The notes under the pieces are model-generated. The model was not told the origin of the DNA. It ran no database searches and was given only the letters and a program-made list of their open reading frames with translations. The position numbers and the translations under genes were made by a program. 64,000 nt of DNA from Euglena gracilis. Taxonomy: Eukaryota; Euglenida; Euglenophyceae; Euglenales. The DNA lies in the NCBI GenBank assembly GCA_039621445.1, contig CP154954.1, forward strand, positions 20,942,642-21,006,641, written 5' to 3'. How positions within the stretch are numbered: the first letter of the stretch is position 1; every line of letters starts with the position of its first letter. Positions 1 to 11,705 of this stretch are shown here, in pieces.

Positions 1-144
1 AAATTCCCAACATGGAGAGGCATAACAGAATGGTGCTCCGGCCGTCTCAAACTTCAAAAATTTGCTTCCATCATTGCTCTGACCCTGGAATGCGCCAAAC
101 GCCATATCCGGGCACAGTTTTGATTCATCCAGGCGTGACCCAAA

Positions 145-310
145 ATGCATGGGTTTCAGGCCAAAAACGAGAGGCCGGGGGGGGGGTCGAAACACGCTCA
201 TTTTCGGCTCAAAAACAGTTCTACCGGGTGCAGGAGGCCCACACAAGATGGCTCTGGCCAAAAAAACTGTCGATTTTTTTGTTTGGGCCCCCCGGACCCA
301 TCAATTTTGT
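145..310 (+). repeat. Copy of ~155-bp repeat, family G
   Basis: Shares the order aaatgca-gggttt, gaggcc, G-run, tcgaaa-acgctca, ttcggctcaaa-aaca, ccgggt-caggaggcc with 47391-47580. The unit recurs at 4707, 4864, 47420 and 47766. This copy lies alone at the left edge. Confidence 0.6.
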
Positions 311-328
311 CGCCTGAACGCGTTTCAG

Positions 329-753
329 AGGTCCAGTCGGGCTGCATTTCGTCCGCGCTCAGGATGGGCAGGTCCGCCTCCGTTGCCCCGCGGCGGCCGG
401 GGACCGCTGGGCCCGTCCCCCGCCCCCCTCCCCGGCTCTGCCCGCTCGCCCAGGCCGCCCCGCAACGTGGCCAGGGTTTTTTTTTTTTTAGTCTTGGACC
501 CCCTTGTCTTGGTGGGGACCCCCTTGTCTAGTCTTGGGGGCATGGGAAGGGTGGGTGGGTCCCGCCAAGCCCCCCTCCCCACCCGGGGGGGGGGAGATCC
601 CCCCAGGGGGGAGGGGAAAGGTGGTATTTTTAGCATTTTTCGCGATTTTTGACCATTTTCGGGGAAAAAGTGGGGGGGGCCAGGGGGTGGGTGGGTGGGG
701 TGACCCCCTCCCCCCCGGTCTTAAAAAAATCCCTGAACGTGGCCTTCGTGGAG
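329..753 (+). CDS. Possible exon split by a hAT-like element
   Basis: A possible acceptor (cgtttcag) precedes position 329, and GAG|gtgagc at 753/754 is a good donor. Removing the 264-bp element at 472-735 and one copy of its 8-bp duplication joins an open frame that reads ...PRNVAFVE. The part left of the element is Pro/Gly/Arg-rich and not coiled coil, so coding status is doubtful. If real, it lies upstream of the coiled-coil exons and is disrupted by the insertion. Confidence 0.25.
472..735. mobile_element. hAT-like MITE, family E, TSD aacgtggc
   Basis: 264 bp that begin CAGGGTTTTTT and end TTAAAAAAATCCCTG, flanked by a perfect 8-bp duplication aacgtggc (464-471 and 736-743). CAGGG ends plus 8-bp duplication are features of hAT-superfamily elements. 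No transposase frame, so non-autonomous. It interrupts a possible exon. Confidence 0.8.
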
Positions 754-943
754 GTGAGCCGCACGCTGACCTCCATCACCCAGCCGCCGCCCCCTCCAGC
801 CACCCGGGGGTCCTTTGCACTTCTATCCGCCACCAGTGACGATGAACCGCCTCGTGCCTCTTCGCCGCAGCTCCTGAAGCTTGCTCATCTTTTTCTGCGC
901 TATTGACCACCAAACCAGCACCAAATGCACTCACAGCAAAGTA

Positions 944-1343
944 CCTCCCCCCCCCCCTTGTCTAAGCACCACCCTTGTCTAAGCACCACCCCCCCGGTTC
1001 TTACCCATCTTTTTACAGGTCATCGTCACGGGGAGTTTTATTTTGTGTGCATTTTTAAGGGAAATTTCTCAAAAATTTCGAAATTTCTGCAATTTCTGAG
1101 ACCTGATTTGGTGAGGTATTGTTGATTTCTGCATCCAAATGTGTGTAAGTTCAACAGTGGACCTCCAAATTAAGGGGAATTTTTCCTTTTCGGCGCGAAG
1201 CGCCGGATTTTTTTTGCAGTCAAATTTTTCCCCCTTGTCTAAGCACCACCCCCCTGGTTCTTACCCATATTTTGGCAAAATAAGCACCACCCCCCCGGTT
1301 CTTACCCATCTTTTCCGGTTCTTAGACAAGGGGGGGGGGGAGG
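944..1343. mobile_element. TA-flanked MITE, family A, full copy
   Basis: Ends CCTCCCC...CTTGTCTAAG and CTTAGACAAGGGG...GGAGG are inverted, flanked by TA on both sides (942-943, 1344-1345), as for Tc1/mariner insertions. Internal blocks ggttcttacccat repeat, and the GGCGCGAAGCGCC module lies at 1192-1204. 400 bp, no coding frame. Confidence 0.75.
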
Positions 1344-1905
1344 TAACAGGAGGTTGAAAAACATAGGGATACTAACATGGGAAATTATGGGCACCGCCGC
1401 CTCAGCTTGTTTTCTTCTGCCCAGAGTTTTCAAACGGACTGCAACCGGAAACCCTGTATCATTGAGAGCGTGGCGAGCAAACTGCCCGAAACCGTTGTTT
1501 TCAAATGTCATGTGTCTGACGGCTGAGATCACTCATCTATCGTTTACCCTTCTTAGACCGTATATGATTTTTTCTGGTCTTTGGTTTATCTTTGACGAAA
1601 GAGGTGTCGGAAAGGAGCAGTGTTTTGAGAATCACCGGAAATTTTTGGGGAAGGAGCTGTTACAAGATTTCAGCTTCCTATTATTTTTATTTGGACAGTA
1701 TGTGTGCACTGCCCATCAAATTATTCCACACTGCCCTCCAATCAGTATCTCCAATATTTGGATCCTATTGTTATTCTTATGGTTAGTCATGCCGTTATCC
1801 ATACACTCCGCCCTGGCAGAGCCTTTTTTTGAGCCTTTTTTTTGTTCCCATCCTCAAGCCTTTTTGGAATGTGGAAAAATTAACACTGCACTCTTTCCAG
1901 ACTCA

Positions 1906-1908
<3 letters not shown>

Positions 1909-1938
<30 letters not shown>

Positions 1939-2013
1939 ACACACAACACACAACACACAACACACAACACACAACACACAACACACAACACACAACACAC
2001 AACACACAACACA
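1909..2013. repeat. CA then ACACAAC microsatellite
   Basis: A short (CA)n is followed by about ten 7-base units acacaac. The long open frame that covers it is a repeat artefact. Confidence 0.9.
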
Positions 2014-2035
2014 GTGCATTTCCATTTGTTGGAAC

Positions 2036-2545
2036 CTCTGCTGTTAGGAACGAGGAGGCCCCTTACAAAGTGGAGGGGGTGTTGCCCTCAAGCGACACAG
2101 ATCTGCCCCTCCCGAGAGGGCAGCCTGGCGGTGGTTGCAGATGCGGAGATCGGGGTGGCCGCGGCTGGGGTCACATCGCCGAGGCAAGATGGTTGCCACG
2201 GGGTCCGACCCCCCGCCTCCCACATGGGGAAACCTGATGCCGCCGCCTGACCCCCGATGCCCCCCCCTAAAGGGAAAGGGGGGGTCCGACCCCCCCCCCC
2301 CGGTCATTTAGTACCCGGGGCTCCCCCCCTCCCCCGGCCGGCCCCAGCCCCAGCCGCGTTGGCAGCCGCCCGGCCTGGCGGCCTCCTCGCGGGGCTGCCG
2401 GCGCCGGCCAACGGACGGCCCTCGGCGGCGCTGCGGGTGGACGGCGGCGGCCCTGGCCCTTTGCTTCAGGCGGCGGGGGAGAGGGACGCCGGGCGGGCCA
2501 GCCAGCTCCCAGCGGTCGTCCTTTCCTGTCGGTGGGCATGAAGGA
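2036..2545. other. GC-rich block, no coding assignment
   Basis: High-GC DNA with several gggggtccgacccccc palindromes between 2205 and 2310, then 200 bases of Pro/Ala/Gly/Arg-rich frames on both strands. No coil and no clear splice pair. Confidence 0.4.
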
Positions 2546-3048
2546 GATGCCCCCCCCCCCCCAGCAGGTCCCCCCAGACAGTTGCCACCCAGGCTTGCTC
2601 CGGGTGACAAACTTCCCGGGTAGTTGTGCTGTTTCAACCTGTAAAGCCTCGGGAGTTTCAGCTTAGTTTTGGGGGAGTGGGAAAAAAGGAGGTGACTCCT
2701 GGTGGAAACTAAAAAAGCGTTGACAATTTGAGAAGAACTGTTGTGTGCTGAAGAAAGAAAGAGAAAGACAAAGGCCGTTGTTGTTTTGACTCCTCTCGCC
2801 ACTTTTCGCGGGGACCTCTTTGGGCAAAGGCTTGCTGTGAACCTGTTTTTACTTTTAAGGAATGCCAAGGTGCACATTTATCGTTCGAGTTCTATCTCAG
2901 TAAAAGCCCGCCAGGGGGGATGCGAGGTGGGGGCTGCCACACAGCTGGCATCTTCGCGCATATACGCATGGCTATGGCTATGGCTATGCTGGGTCCTGTA
3001 ACGTCTCCGCAAAGGGCCCGCTGTGCCCGGCTCCCGGCACCGGGGGAG

Positions 3049-3159
3049 GCCCGCCTCTTGCTGCTGGAGCAGGAGAACCGGGAGCTGAAGGACCTCCTTG
3101 CCCAGGCCAACGCCCGCTACACCCGCGGCGAAGCGTGGGCCACCCCCATGGGGCTGTGT
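3049..3159 (+). CDS. Coiled-coil exon, 37 codons
   Basis: Starts after gggggag and reads ARLLLLEQENRELKDLLAQA, a clean Leu/Glu heptad stretch, then NARYTRGEAW. A phase 0 donor at TGT|gtcgtg gives 37 codons, but neighbouring GT dinucleotides would also do. The acceptor lacks a strong pyrimidine tract. This is the first convincing coiled-coil exon in the window. Confidence 0.6.
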
Positions 3160-3479
3160 GTCGTGCCCAGGCCTCCGCTGGGAGGGACGCTGGCGCCGAT
3201 GGTACTCGTCTCAGGGGAAAGACCCTATGAACAAAATTTCATCATAGAGTCTCTCCTTTTTCGACCGAGAGCCACCGTTTGCACAAACAATTATTGGAAA
3301 ATTGAGTCTTGGTTTTAAATCAATGTTCACAGCTTTGGCGACATGCATGCCAGGTTCGAAGGCCATGTTGGCCATATGTTCTGGAGTTGAATGGCTGACG
3401 CTCTGTAAATAGCTTTCAAACCTCCCTGGGGGTGTGTCGGGGGTTCCTGTGGCCGTCGTCCGCAGACTCTGTCGCCCAG

Positions 3480-3563
3480 CTTCAGGCAAAGGACGCGGAG
3501 GCGAAGGAGCTCCAAGCAATCAATGCAGCGCTGAAATCCGAGGCGCAGTCGCTTCAAGAGGAG
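3480..3563 (+). CDS. Coiled-coil exon, 28 codons
   Basis: Bounded by ctgtcgcccag and GAG|gtcagc, phase 0 at both ends. It encodes LQAKDAEAKELQAINAALKS followed by EAQSLQEE. This is one of the clearest exons: pyrimidine-rich acceptor, GT donor and uninterrupted heptads. Confidence 0.75.
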
Positions 3564-3876
3564 GTCAGCCAAAGCTGCCCTTGCACAGCCACCAAGGAAG
3601 CCACGTCCTGTTTCCCTTCTTGGTCGCACCAAAGTATGGTCATGTACATATGGTGCTTCTTTCCCCGAACCACAGCTCTGCCATTTTGTGACGACAACAG
3701 CTGGAACAAAAACGCTGGTGTCGCCACCCCCTGATTCACTGAGACTCACTCACTGAGTGCCCATCGTTGGGCAGATCGGTCACTGTTGACCTCCCCACCC
3801 TGCCTTTTGTCCTCTGGGCATTCTGAGGGTGGCGGTTGCCCCCACCCGCCTGTCGCGCGCACTCGCTGGGTCCCAG

Positions 3877-3945
3877 GACGACCGAGTCGCCCTCCAGGCG
3901 GACCTGAACGCGCTGGAACGGCAGCTGCGGGAGCTCGGCCAGCGG
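3877..3945 (+). CDS. Coiled-coil exon, right end uncertain
   Basis: Begins after gggtcccag in phase 0 and reads DDRVALQADLNALERQLREL. No GT follows soon after the heptads, so the 3' limit is placed where coiled-coil character fades (GGCCAGCGG). The true donor could be non-GT or further right. Confidence 0.55.
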
Positions 3946-4250
3946 ACCCCTCCGGCCCCTCCCCATGCTTGCCCCGGCTGCCTGTGATCGGTCGAGCAGT
4001 CTTGTTCACGCTTCTTCCAGAACAGGTCAGCAAACACAGCAGCTGTTCCATTGTCCCATGATCCTCAGGTCCCCCAGAGATTGCTGGTCGTAAAACATAG
4101 GAGGGGGGAATAAAAAACTTTTTGGGGGAGTCGGGTTGGGCCCAACAGAAGGGGGTCAACTGTGGGGGGGGGGGGTTCAAATTGGGTCCAACAGCACTTG
4201 ACCGGATCAATACCCGGGGGGGGGGGGGGTTGGTGGCTCTGCCGGAGGAG

Positions 4251-4457
4251 TTCCTGGCGACGCCCCGGCACCGACGGCCGCCCTCGAGGCGCGGCTGGCG
4301 GCGCTGGCCGCGGAGCGCGACGCGGCGCACGACGCGGCGGCGGCGCTGCAGGCGGAGCGCGAGGAGCTGGCCAGCGCGGTCCGCGTGCTAGAGGGGCAGA
4401 GCGCGACGCTGACCAGCACCAACGCCCCCAGTCCCCTGGCCGCCCGTCCCTACCCCA
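4251..4457 (+). CDS. Coiled-coil exon with Ala-rich heptads
   Basis: Encodes EARLAALAAERDAAHDAAAA and then LQAEREELASAVRVLEGQ. The donor CCCCA|gtgagt at 4458 is a strong consensus. The acceptor is unclear because the upstream sequence is a G-run rather than a pyrimidine tract; 4251 is the leftmost reasonable limit. Confidence 0.6.
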
Positions 4458-4706
4458 GTGAGTTTCCCTTTGTGCTCACTAACCTGTTTAAAGACCGCAC
4501 TGACCTGCCTTCGTGGGACTTGTGCCCAACCCTTGTACCTGCTGACCTGTCTCCCAGAATTGTTTTTGCAGATTTTCATTTTTTTTCTTGAAAAGAGTCC
4601 ATTTCCTGCTAACCAGGGTGTAACGTAGAGCTGAGCTCTTTGGCAGACCACCCCGGCCCGGCTGGCGGTCGGCGGCCCGGCGGCCCAGCCCAGCCTGGGC
4701 CGGGGC

Positions 4707-5915
4707 TGGGGGGTTGAAAAACGCTCATTTTCGGCTCAGAAACACTTTTTCTGGGTCCGGGAGGCCAAAAAACATCGTTTTGGGCAAAAAATTTTTTCGA
4801 TTTTTTTCGACTTTTTTGACCCGAAAATGACCCAAAGTCCATAGGATTTGGCCCCAAAACGGGGGGATGGGGGTCAAAAACGCTCATTTTTGGCCCAAAA
4901 ACACTTTTTTCGGGTCCGGGAGGTCAAAAAACATGGTTTTGGGCAAAAAAAAATTTGCGAATTTTTTTCAACTTTTTGACCCAAAAATGACTAAGTACAC
5001 CGGGAGGAGGGGGTCGGGTCTGAATTTTTTTTTGCGCTCAAAAACACTTTTTTTGGTGTTCAAAAGTGAAAAAAGTGTTTTTGAGCGAAAAAAAAAATTC
5101 AAAATTTTGGGTCCCGACCTGCCACCCCCTTGCCCAGCCGCCCTCGGACCCCCGCAGGGGTCCCCGAATACCCAAAATTGGCCCAAAATCGCACAACCAG
5201 GCCCCGGGAACTTCAAAAAAGGTCAACCCCCCCCCCCTAAGCCTCATGATTGACCCCCTGGTTTGGTCCCAAATCCTCGTTTAGCCTGAGATATGGCCAA
5301 TTTACCGTTTCGGGCCCCGAACAGGCCCGAAATGGCCAAAACTGGCAAAACTGGCCCAAAACCACAAAACGGCCATATCGAGGAGTTGGCCCAAACCGCG
5401 CATATCGATCGATTGGGCGTCCCAAAGTTGTGGAATGAGGTCCTCTTTACTTTTCCTCAACTCCGTGTTTTCGGGATATTTGAAATTTTCGATATTTTGA
5501 CCCCAAAATGACCCTGCGATTTTCCCGGAAAAAAAAACGGTAGATAACTTTTTTGCTCGGGGCATATCTCCGGACTGGCGGGGAGTTGCGGGTGAACTAA
5601 GGGCTCTGGAGAAACTAGAGATCGTCCCCTAACCTATAGGCTATTCACTTTGGGGGCCAGGAAATCCAATCACATCGATAATCCTCGGGAGTCCGGACCT
5701 ACCCAGGGGCGGGGGGGGGAGGCGGGGGGGTCGGACCCCCGTCGCCGGGATGGTAAACTTCGCTCTTACTCTAAAGAGTTAAGAGCTCAGCGACCCCCCC
5801 AAAATTAGACCCCCCCAAAATAAGACCCCCCCCCCAAAATAAGGCCTCCCTGGGCCGATCGAGCAAAAATCCCAAAATAAGACCCCCCAAGAATAGGACC
5901 CCCTGCCTGATGGCG
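4707..5915 (+). repeat. Family G composite repeat, long copy
   Basis: Two tandem ~157-bp units (4707, 4864) with gctca-tttggc-caaaaacact and ccgggaggcc, then a unique part, then at 5762-5786 a conserved hairpin gctcttactc/gagttaagagc, followed by gaccccccc-aaaataa short tandem repeats to 5915. The same order, including the hairpin, is found at 47391-48440. Confidence 0.65.
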
Positions 5916-6413
5916 CGAAGTGCCGGGGACGTGACAATTTTCCCTGAAAAATTACCAAAACAATTTCATTCACAAAAATGATGAAATTTCAAAATTTTCA
6001 GATTTTTCAAGTGCAAAAAAAAAGGTAAATGTCAACACACGTGGTAAAGGTCATTAAATGTTTAAATGTTTTAAATATGGCGCGAACCGTGCATACCATG
6101 CAAACATGCAAACGCGCGCGCGTGTGTGTGTGCTGTGGTGACACCGCATCGACGTGATTACGTGCCCCCCGTTCCTCGGAAGATGGATGTACTGGCAGCA
6201 GGGGAGGGGGGCGATTGAGTGGGAAAGAAGAGCAAAAAAAAGCAGGTTTGGCCTTTTTTGGGTTTTTTTTATCCTGCCAGTTTCATCAGCTTCTGAAATG
6301 ATTTCGGCTTAAAACGTTTCGCATTTTGGACCACATTTTCCCCTGCATTTTTGTGATTGCCAAGAAGCCTCAGGCGGACACCAGGTACGTTTGGAATTCG
6401 GAAGTGTCCCCAG
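5916..6413. other. Intron DNA, nothing recognised
   Basis: AT-rich with a cgcgcgcgtgtgtg stretch at about 6115-6132. No exon or element seen. Confidence 0.5.
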
Positions 6414-6576
6414 GGGGCTGCCAGTGAAGCTGGTGGCGGACATGGAGGCGTTCGCGCGGGAGGTGGAGACCCTGCAGGCAACGGCTCAACAGAACGCGGT
6501 GGTGGCGGAGATCCACCGGCGGGAGTTGCGGATCTCGGAGCTGGAGGACGAGCTCATCCGGCCGTGGCCCTCGCTG
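6414..6576 (+). CDS. Coiled-coil exon
   Basis: Reads KLVADMEAFAREVETLQATA, then QQNAVVAEIHRRELRISELE. The donor CTG|gtgctt at 6577 is in phase 0. Two acceptors (tccccag, tgccag) compete at 6413 and 6424. An 84-codon upstream region has no exon. Confidence 0.6.
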
Positions 6577-7200
6577 GTGCTTTCCTACCCCCCTCATCCC
6601 CCCCCCTCCCCCCCTCCCCCCCGAGTTGTCCCCCTTGGGTGTGCGCTGGCTGACTTGCGACCGGGCCGCCTCAGACAGTTGTCGCCCAGACTTGTTCTGG
6701 CTGGTTTGTCAGCTAACAGCCTCCTTGGCAGAGGTTGGTTGGCGCGGTCGGTGTGTTGTGGTGTTTTCCCTCCACCCTCCCTTCGTCAGAGGATCCAAGT
6801 CTTTCCTTTCACGGTGCGTGAACAGTTTTTGTTGCTTTGTGATCTTTCTCCGCAAGGACGAAGAATGAAGCTTATCTCATTGTCCCTGCGGTCAAGTTTC
6901 CTGAACTTTCTCAGTGGCAGGTGTTTTTTTGTTGAAGGAATGCCATGCCCCAGGTTGGGGGGGGTGGATCGGCCAGTCCAAACTTGGCTGCTGGATTGTT
7001 GAGTGGACTCTTCTCCAGCTGCTGACTTCCTGCCACAGTGCCAGAGCAACTGAAAATCCCCCTGGAGGAGTGGCTGGAATGGGCAAGCATATCCTGCGCC
7101 CCTTGTTGATTTTTGCTCTCTGCCTGTCGGCTTGGCTTGGCTTCGACTTGGCTTCCCGCACTTTGTCTGACCCACCAAGGAAGCCTCCTGTGGCCCACAG

Positions 7201-7302
7201 CTAGGGCCACGGGGCCACTACAAGTCGATGCACGCGCGGCACCAGCAGCGGAGCATGTCGTTGGAGGAGGAGAGGGACCAGCTGCTGACCTCCGGCCAGG
7301 AG
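7201..7302 (+). CDS. Coiled-coil exon, 34 codons
   Basis: Acceptor gtggcccacag and donor GAG|gtgcac give 34 codons with phase 0 ends: LGPRGHYKSMHARHQQRSMS then LEEERDQLLTSGQE. It is a little more basic at its N-terminal side than its neighbours. Confidence 0.65.
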
Positions 7303-7784
7303 GTGCACGGGGAGCTGCTCCAGCCCACCCCGCTGCCTTCCCATTCCGTTCCCCGGAGGGGGGGCAGGCAGATAGGCTAATGCGGCCCAAGCCTGCAGCC
7401 CACCTGATGGGTGTGGGGAGAGCTGCCTCTGGATGATGGCGTCTATGGGCGAGAACAGTTCCCGTTATCCCCCCGCACAGTTGTGATCCTCTGTGCCACC
7501 CAGCTGTCACTCCCACCAGATTCATTTCCTGCCTCAGACTGAGCCAAAAGTGCACCGTTGGGAGAATGTCCGATAGAACTAACCAAAATCCTGCCCCTCC
7601 TCCACAGCCAATCAACAGAATTCTCGAGGTCCTGGTACCCTCTGATGCCATACACCAGCATTGCCCGCAGTTCGTCTACTTGTGCGCTTTTGGGGGGGTT
7701 CCGGCCCAGCGTTTTTGCATGTGGATCCCCCCTCCAGTTGGAGGCAGCGGCGTGCTACCAGCTCACGCCGCGCTGTGTCGGCAG

Positions 7785-7861
7785 CAGGAGTTGTGCGCAG
7801 CGTTGGAGGAGGAGCTGAGCACCGCCCGGCAGGAGAATGAGGCGCTGCTGCCCAGCGACGC
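7785..7861 (+). CDS. Short coiled-coil exon
   Basis: Starts after gtgtcggcag in phase 0 and reads QELCAALEEELSTARQENEA. The only nearby GT (7862) would leave a non-zero phase, so the 3' end is provisional. A G-run follows at once. Confidence 0.5.
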
Positions 7862-8570
7862 GTTGGGGGGGGGGGGCAGCGGTAGCGGCAGTGACAGAGG
7901 GCAGGCTTCTGGGAAGCTGCCCCTGTCTCCCCGTGAGGCTGTCACCCACCGTGAGAATTGGTCGCCTCGCCTTGCACCGGATGGTGATAATGCTTTTGGA
8001 ACCATTAAAAATTTCACTTCTGACTCTTAATCTTAACACGGCTGACTTTGAATCAGAAGTGCTCACAAGCGAGCGCTTCTCAGGATTCAAGAGAAGGATG
8101 GCATCCACTATTTCATTCCACCAGGGGGGGGGGCAGGGGAGGAGCAGGATTCCCCACTGGTTCGCTCACGGCAATGGTGTCCTTTTTTTTTACGGTGTTT
8201 AATTTTATCCTTTTGTTTTGTTTTCACCCCAAATACCGGAATCCCTAAATTGACCCCAACTTCTCAACCGGTGTGTACAGGTTTTTCATCAGAGCACCAG
8301 AATGCCAAACACTGATGAACTTTCACATGCAATTCAATAATTTACATGGCACCCGCAGGGGTTGGAGGGAAGTTGTCATCTGATGAGCCCCAAAAAGCCA
8401 GGTCCCCTTCGATTGGTCAACCTGTTGATCACAGTGTGTTTTTGAGGGGATTCAATCTCTTGATTGAATCCCCACCAGGAAAGTTGTCACCTTGTATTGG
8501 CTTGCACCAGCTGACCACTTCCCGGGGGGGGGGGTCAGGGCAGGGGGCACGCCCCACGCGGCACTGGCAG

Positions 8571-8700
8571 CGGAGGAGCTGCAGGCGGTCACCGAGGCCC
8601 TGGCGGGACAGCAGGAGGAGCTGCAGCAGCTGCAGCAGCGGGAGGAGCAGGCCGGGGAGGAGGCCGCGACGCGCCCGGGACCCCCGCCACAACACCGCCA
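8571..8700 (+). CDS. Coiled-coil exon with Gln-rich heptads
   Basis: Encodes EELQAVTEALAGQQEELQQL, then QQREEQAGEEAATRPGPPPQ. The donor GCCA|gtaagc at 8701 is good. Acceptor gcactggcag is adequate. The Pro-rich end may mark a break in the coil. The phases (1 in, 2 out) differ from the usual phase 0 pattern. Confidence 0.55.
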
Positions 8701-9179
8701 GTAAGCCCCCCACAAAATTTAAAGCCCGGGTGCACAGATCATAGCGGACCACTGCCTCCGGCGGTGGCGGGGTGCCATTGCCGTCGGAATTGGGGTGCGC
8801 ATGGAGTGCACCAAACCTTCGGCGGTGGCGAAAGGTGCGCTTTTATTTGGACCCAACCCTTGCCCTGTTGCAAGGGGAGGTTTACCATCCAGGGCATCAA
8901 GTGAGCGTTCGTTTTGTACCAGGGCAGGGGAGGGGGGTCCGACCCCCCCCCCCCCCAAGAGGGAGGGAGGCAAACGGACCACCCCCCTCCGGGCCGGGGG
9001 AGGGCGGGTCCGGGACTTCCCCAGGAGCTGAAATTGTTTTCATCCGCGGCGAACAGCTCATGTTTTTTCATCGGTTTGGCGGGATCTTCTACCCCACAAA
9101 TGGGTGTTGCCCCTGCCCGCCTGCATCATGCCAGCCAAATCGCCACGAGGTTTTCTGCTGCCACTGCATTTAATAAATA

Positions 9180-9345
9180 GACGGTGATCAGGAGGTCCTT
9201 AAGGGACGGGAAAGTTTTTTTTTATTTTCTCAAGGACCGCCCCCCCCCCCCCCCTTTGTGCCAAATGGCCAACCAAGGGGCAAGTCCAGGGATCGAACGG
9301 GGCCGGAAACCAAGAAGTCGAGAATCCCATTTTTTTGCATGTTTT
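9180..9345 (-). repeat. ggtccttaaggg repeat with a pol III-like B box
   Basis: ggtccttaagggacggg is followed by ctcaaggaccgccc and a C-run. On the - strand, cccgttcgatccctgg near 9285-9300 resembles a tRNA/SINE B box (GGTTCGATCC). Related ttaaggacc blocks occur at 20567, 60868-60932 and 62101. Confidence 0.4.
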
Positions 9346-9769
9346 GGGCTCCCTCTGGGGGAAGGGTCTAGATTATCGGGCTGTAAGGGAATCCCCACAA
9401 CCCCATGGGTGGTGGGTGGGGGGCCAACCCCCTCACCCCTATCCTGGTGAGCGGGGTCTGACCCCCCCCACCCAGACCTTCCCGTGTTTCCAGGGGCGCT
9501 GGGTTTTAGCTGAAATTTTCCTTTTATGGGTGCTGTGGTGCGTGGAAAACTCCTTCGGCGCCTTCGGCACCAAAGGGATATTTCGACCTAAAAATCGGTG
9601 CCCCCAGAAATGTGGGCCACCCCCCCCCAAACGTTCCTGTGCAGCCCAGCCCCCCCCCCCTCCCCCATCGCTGAATACCCTGCGGTCCACCCTCCCCAGG
9701 CCTTGGTCCGAGGGGGATGGGTGACGTTTAGGCGGCAGCTCAGGCTGGGCGGGGCCCCGCCCCCACAAG

Positions 9770-9903
9770 GAGCTGTTCGAGACGGAGCTTGCGACGTACC
9801 AGCAGGAGGCGAAGCTGGCGCTGGAGCAGCGGGAGCAGGCGCTAGAGGCCCTGGCCGCCCTGCAGCGGGCCGGGGACGAGCAGGGGGGCCGCCGCAGGCG
9901 GAG
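9770..9903 (+). CDS. Coiled-coil exon
   Basis: Acceptor ccccacaag, then ELFETELATYQQEAKLALEQ and REQALEALAALQRAGDEQ in phase 0. The suggested donor CGGAG|gtgggg leaves phase 2 and adds a run of Arg, so the exon may end earlier. Confidence 0.55.
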
Positions 9904-10285
9904 GTGGGGGCAGCCCCGTTGATTTTCTGGGAACGTCCACCTCGTTCTGCACATTGTCGTATGCGCTCAACCAGGGTACGGGATTTCTGCTTTGTTATGT
10001 AATGCCTGTCCTTCCTTGATCACTGGTCCGTTTGTGACTCCTCCGTGATGTGTTTTAGGAAAAAGGGGGTGGAGACATGCATTGCAATGCAGCTGTGCGG
10101 TAAATGGGAACGAGTTCGTACAGCATCCCCATGAATTGTGTTGACAGGAACCTGTTTTGAAAGCTTCTGGCTCTCCCCTTACTGCATACGCGTTCTCGGG
10201 TTTGACCCAAACGACAATATCTGCGTGCAAGGACACCTAATGCCTTGCCATTTTTTTTTATGGCCGCCCTGCCATTGCCGCTCAG

Positions 10286-10384
10286 GCAGAGCTGCAGGCG
10301 GCCATCCGAGAGCGGGACCTGCTGCGCGCCATCGCTGCTGAGAAGGACGAGTCGTACGACAAGTTCCGGGTGGCCCAGGAAGAG
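10286..10384 (+). CDS. Coiled-coil exon, exactly 33 codons
   Basis: Acceptor cattgccgctcag and donor GAG|gtccag, phase 0 at both ends, 99 nt. Encodes AELQAAIRERDLLRAIAAEK and DESYDKFRVAQEE. It is one of at least two well-bounded 99-nt exons. Confidence 0.75.
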
Positions 10385-10587
10385 GTCCAGCCCAGCAACC
10401 TGCAAAGCCCACGAGCAGGGTAAGCCAGGGTATGAAGCCGAAGGATGGGATAGTGGTCAGCGGCAGAGAAGAGGAGAGATGGAAAAAATCTCTGCCAGGT
10501 GGGCTTTTCTGTGGTCTTTCCTTGACCAGTGGTTGCAGCAGGTGCGTGTGTGCATGCTTGTTTGTTGTGCTTTGTGGTGGCTGTGTA

Positions 10588-10810
<223 letters not shown>

Positions 10811-10937
10811 GCGTGTTTGTGTGTGCATGTGTGTTTGTGGGGGTGTCAGCTGGTGGCCCAGGTCTCCATGCCGGGTCTGTGCATTCGCCGGGTTGCTGCG
10901 GGGAACGCTCCGGCACGCCGCGCGCCGGCACAGTCAG

Positions 10938-11042
10938 CAGCAGTTCCTGACGGACCAGGACCTGGAGCAGCTGCGGGACGAACTGCGCGGCGTGCGGGAG
11001 GAGCTGCAGCAGCAGAAAGCAGCACTGCGGCAGCGGCCGGGG
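10938..11042 (+). CDS. Coiled-coil exon, 35 codons
   Basis: Acceptor ggcacagtcag, donor GGG|gtttgg, phase 0-0, 105 nt. Encodes QQFLTDQDLEQLRDELRGVR and EELQQQKAALRQRPG. It lies shortly after the large TG microsatellite of the preceding intron. Confidence 0.7.
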
Positions 11043-11305
11043 GTTTGGCCAGTTGGCCCCAGGTTTTGTGATAGCCTTTTGTCTGTTGTTTTGTTGTTTG
11101 TCTGTTTGTCTTTTGACTTGTTGTCATCTTGTTTTTTTTGGAATTATTAGTGCGCCAGGTCCTACAACCTGGTGTTGTAGCAACTGCAACTACTCCTGCT
11201 GTTGCAGTGTCACCAGGCAGCCACCTGGCACCTTTCAACGCACACATACACACATATGTGTGCACACATGCACGCACAGACACACCTTGCCTCTCCAGCT
11301 ATTTA

Positions 11306-11662
11306 CCCCCCCCCCCCTATGTCCAACGACCCCCCTATGTCCAATGACCACCCCCCCGGTCAGAGGACACCTTTTCGGAGGTTTGACCAAATTTTTGGTC
11401 CCGGTGTGAAGCGCCGGGACGAAAAATTTTGCCCAAAAATTGGCCAAAAATTGGGCCAAAATGCCATTTTTGACACTTTTTGGACAAAAATTTGTCAAAA
11501 TTGCCCAAAATTTTCGGCGCGAAGCGCCGGAAGGGAAAATTTGGGCATTTTTGGGTGGGTAGGGACCCGGGTACCCACCAACTTTCTTTTGACCCCATGT
11601 CCAACGACCACCCCCCCGGTCAGAGGACAGAGGTTACCGGTCATTGGACATAGGGGGGGGGG
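11306..11662. mobile_element. TA-flanked MITE, family B, full copy
   Basis: C-run plus tatgtccaacgac at the left and gtcattggacata plus G-run at the right form inverted ends flanked by TA (11304-11305, 11663-11664). Internally cggaggtttgacc, caaaaattgg and GGCGCGAAGCGCC (11516-11528). 357 bp, no protein. Confidence 0.75.
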
Positions 11663-11705
11663 TAATGTGCGAATGTTTCAAATATTGTATTTATTTGTCT
11701 GCCAG

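Noticed and set aside
1354-2250. 298-codon open frame on the + strand
   Set aside because: Its middle is the CA/ACACAAC microsatellite and the rest has no domain, coil or biased codon use.
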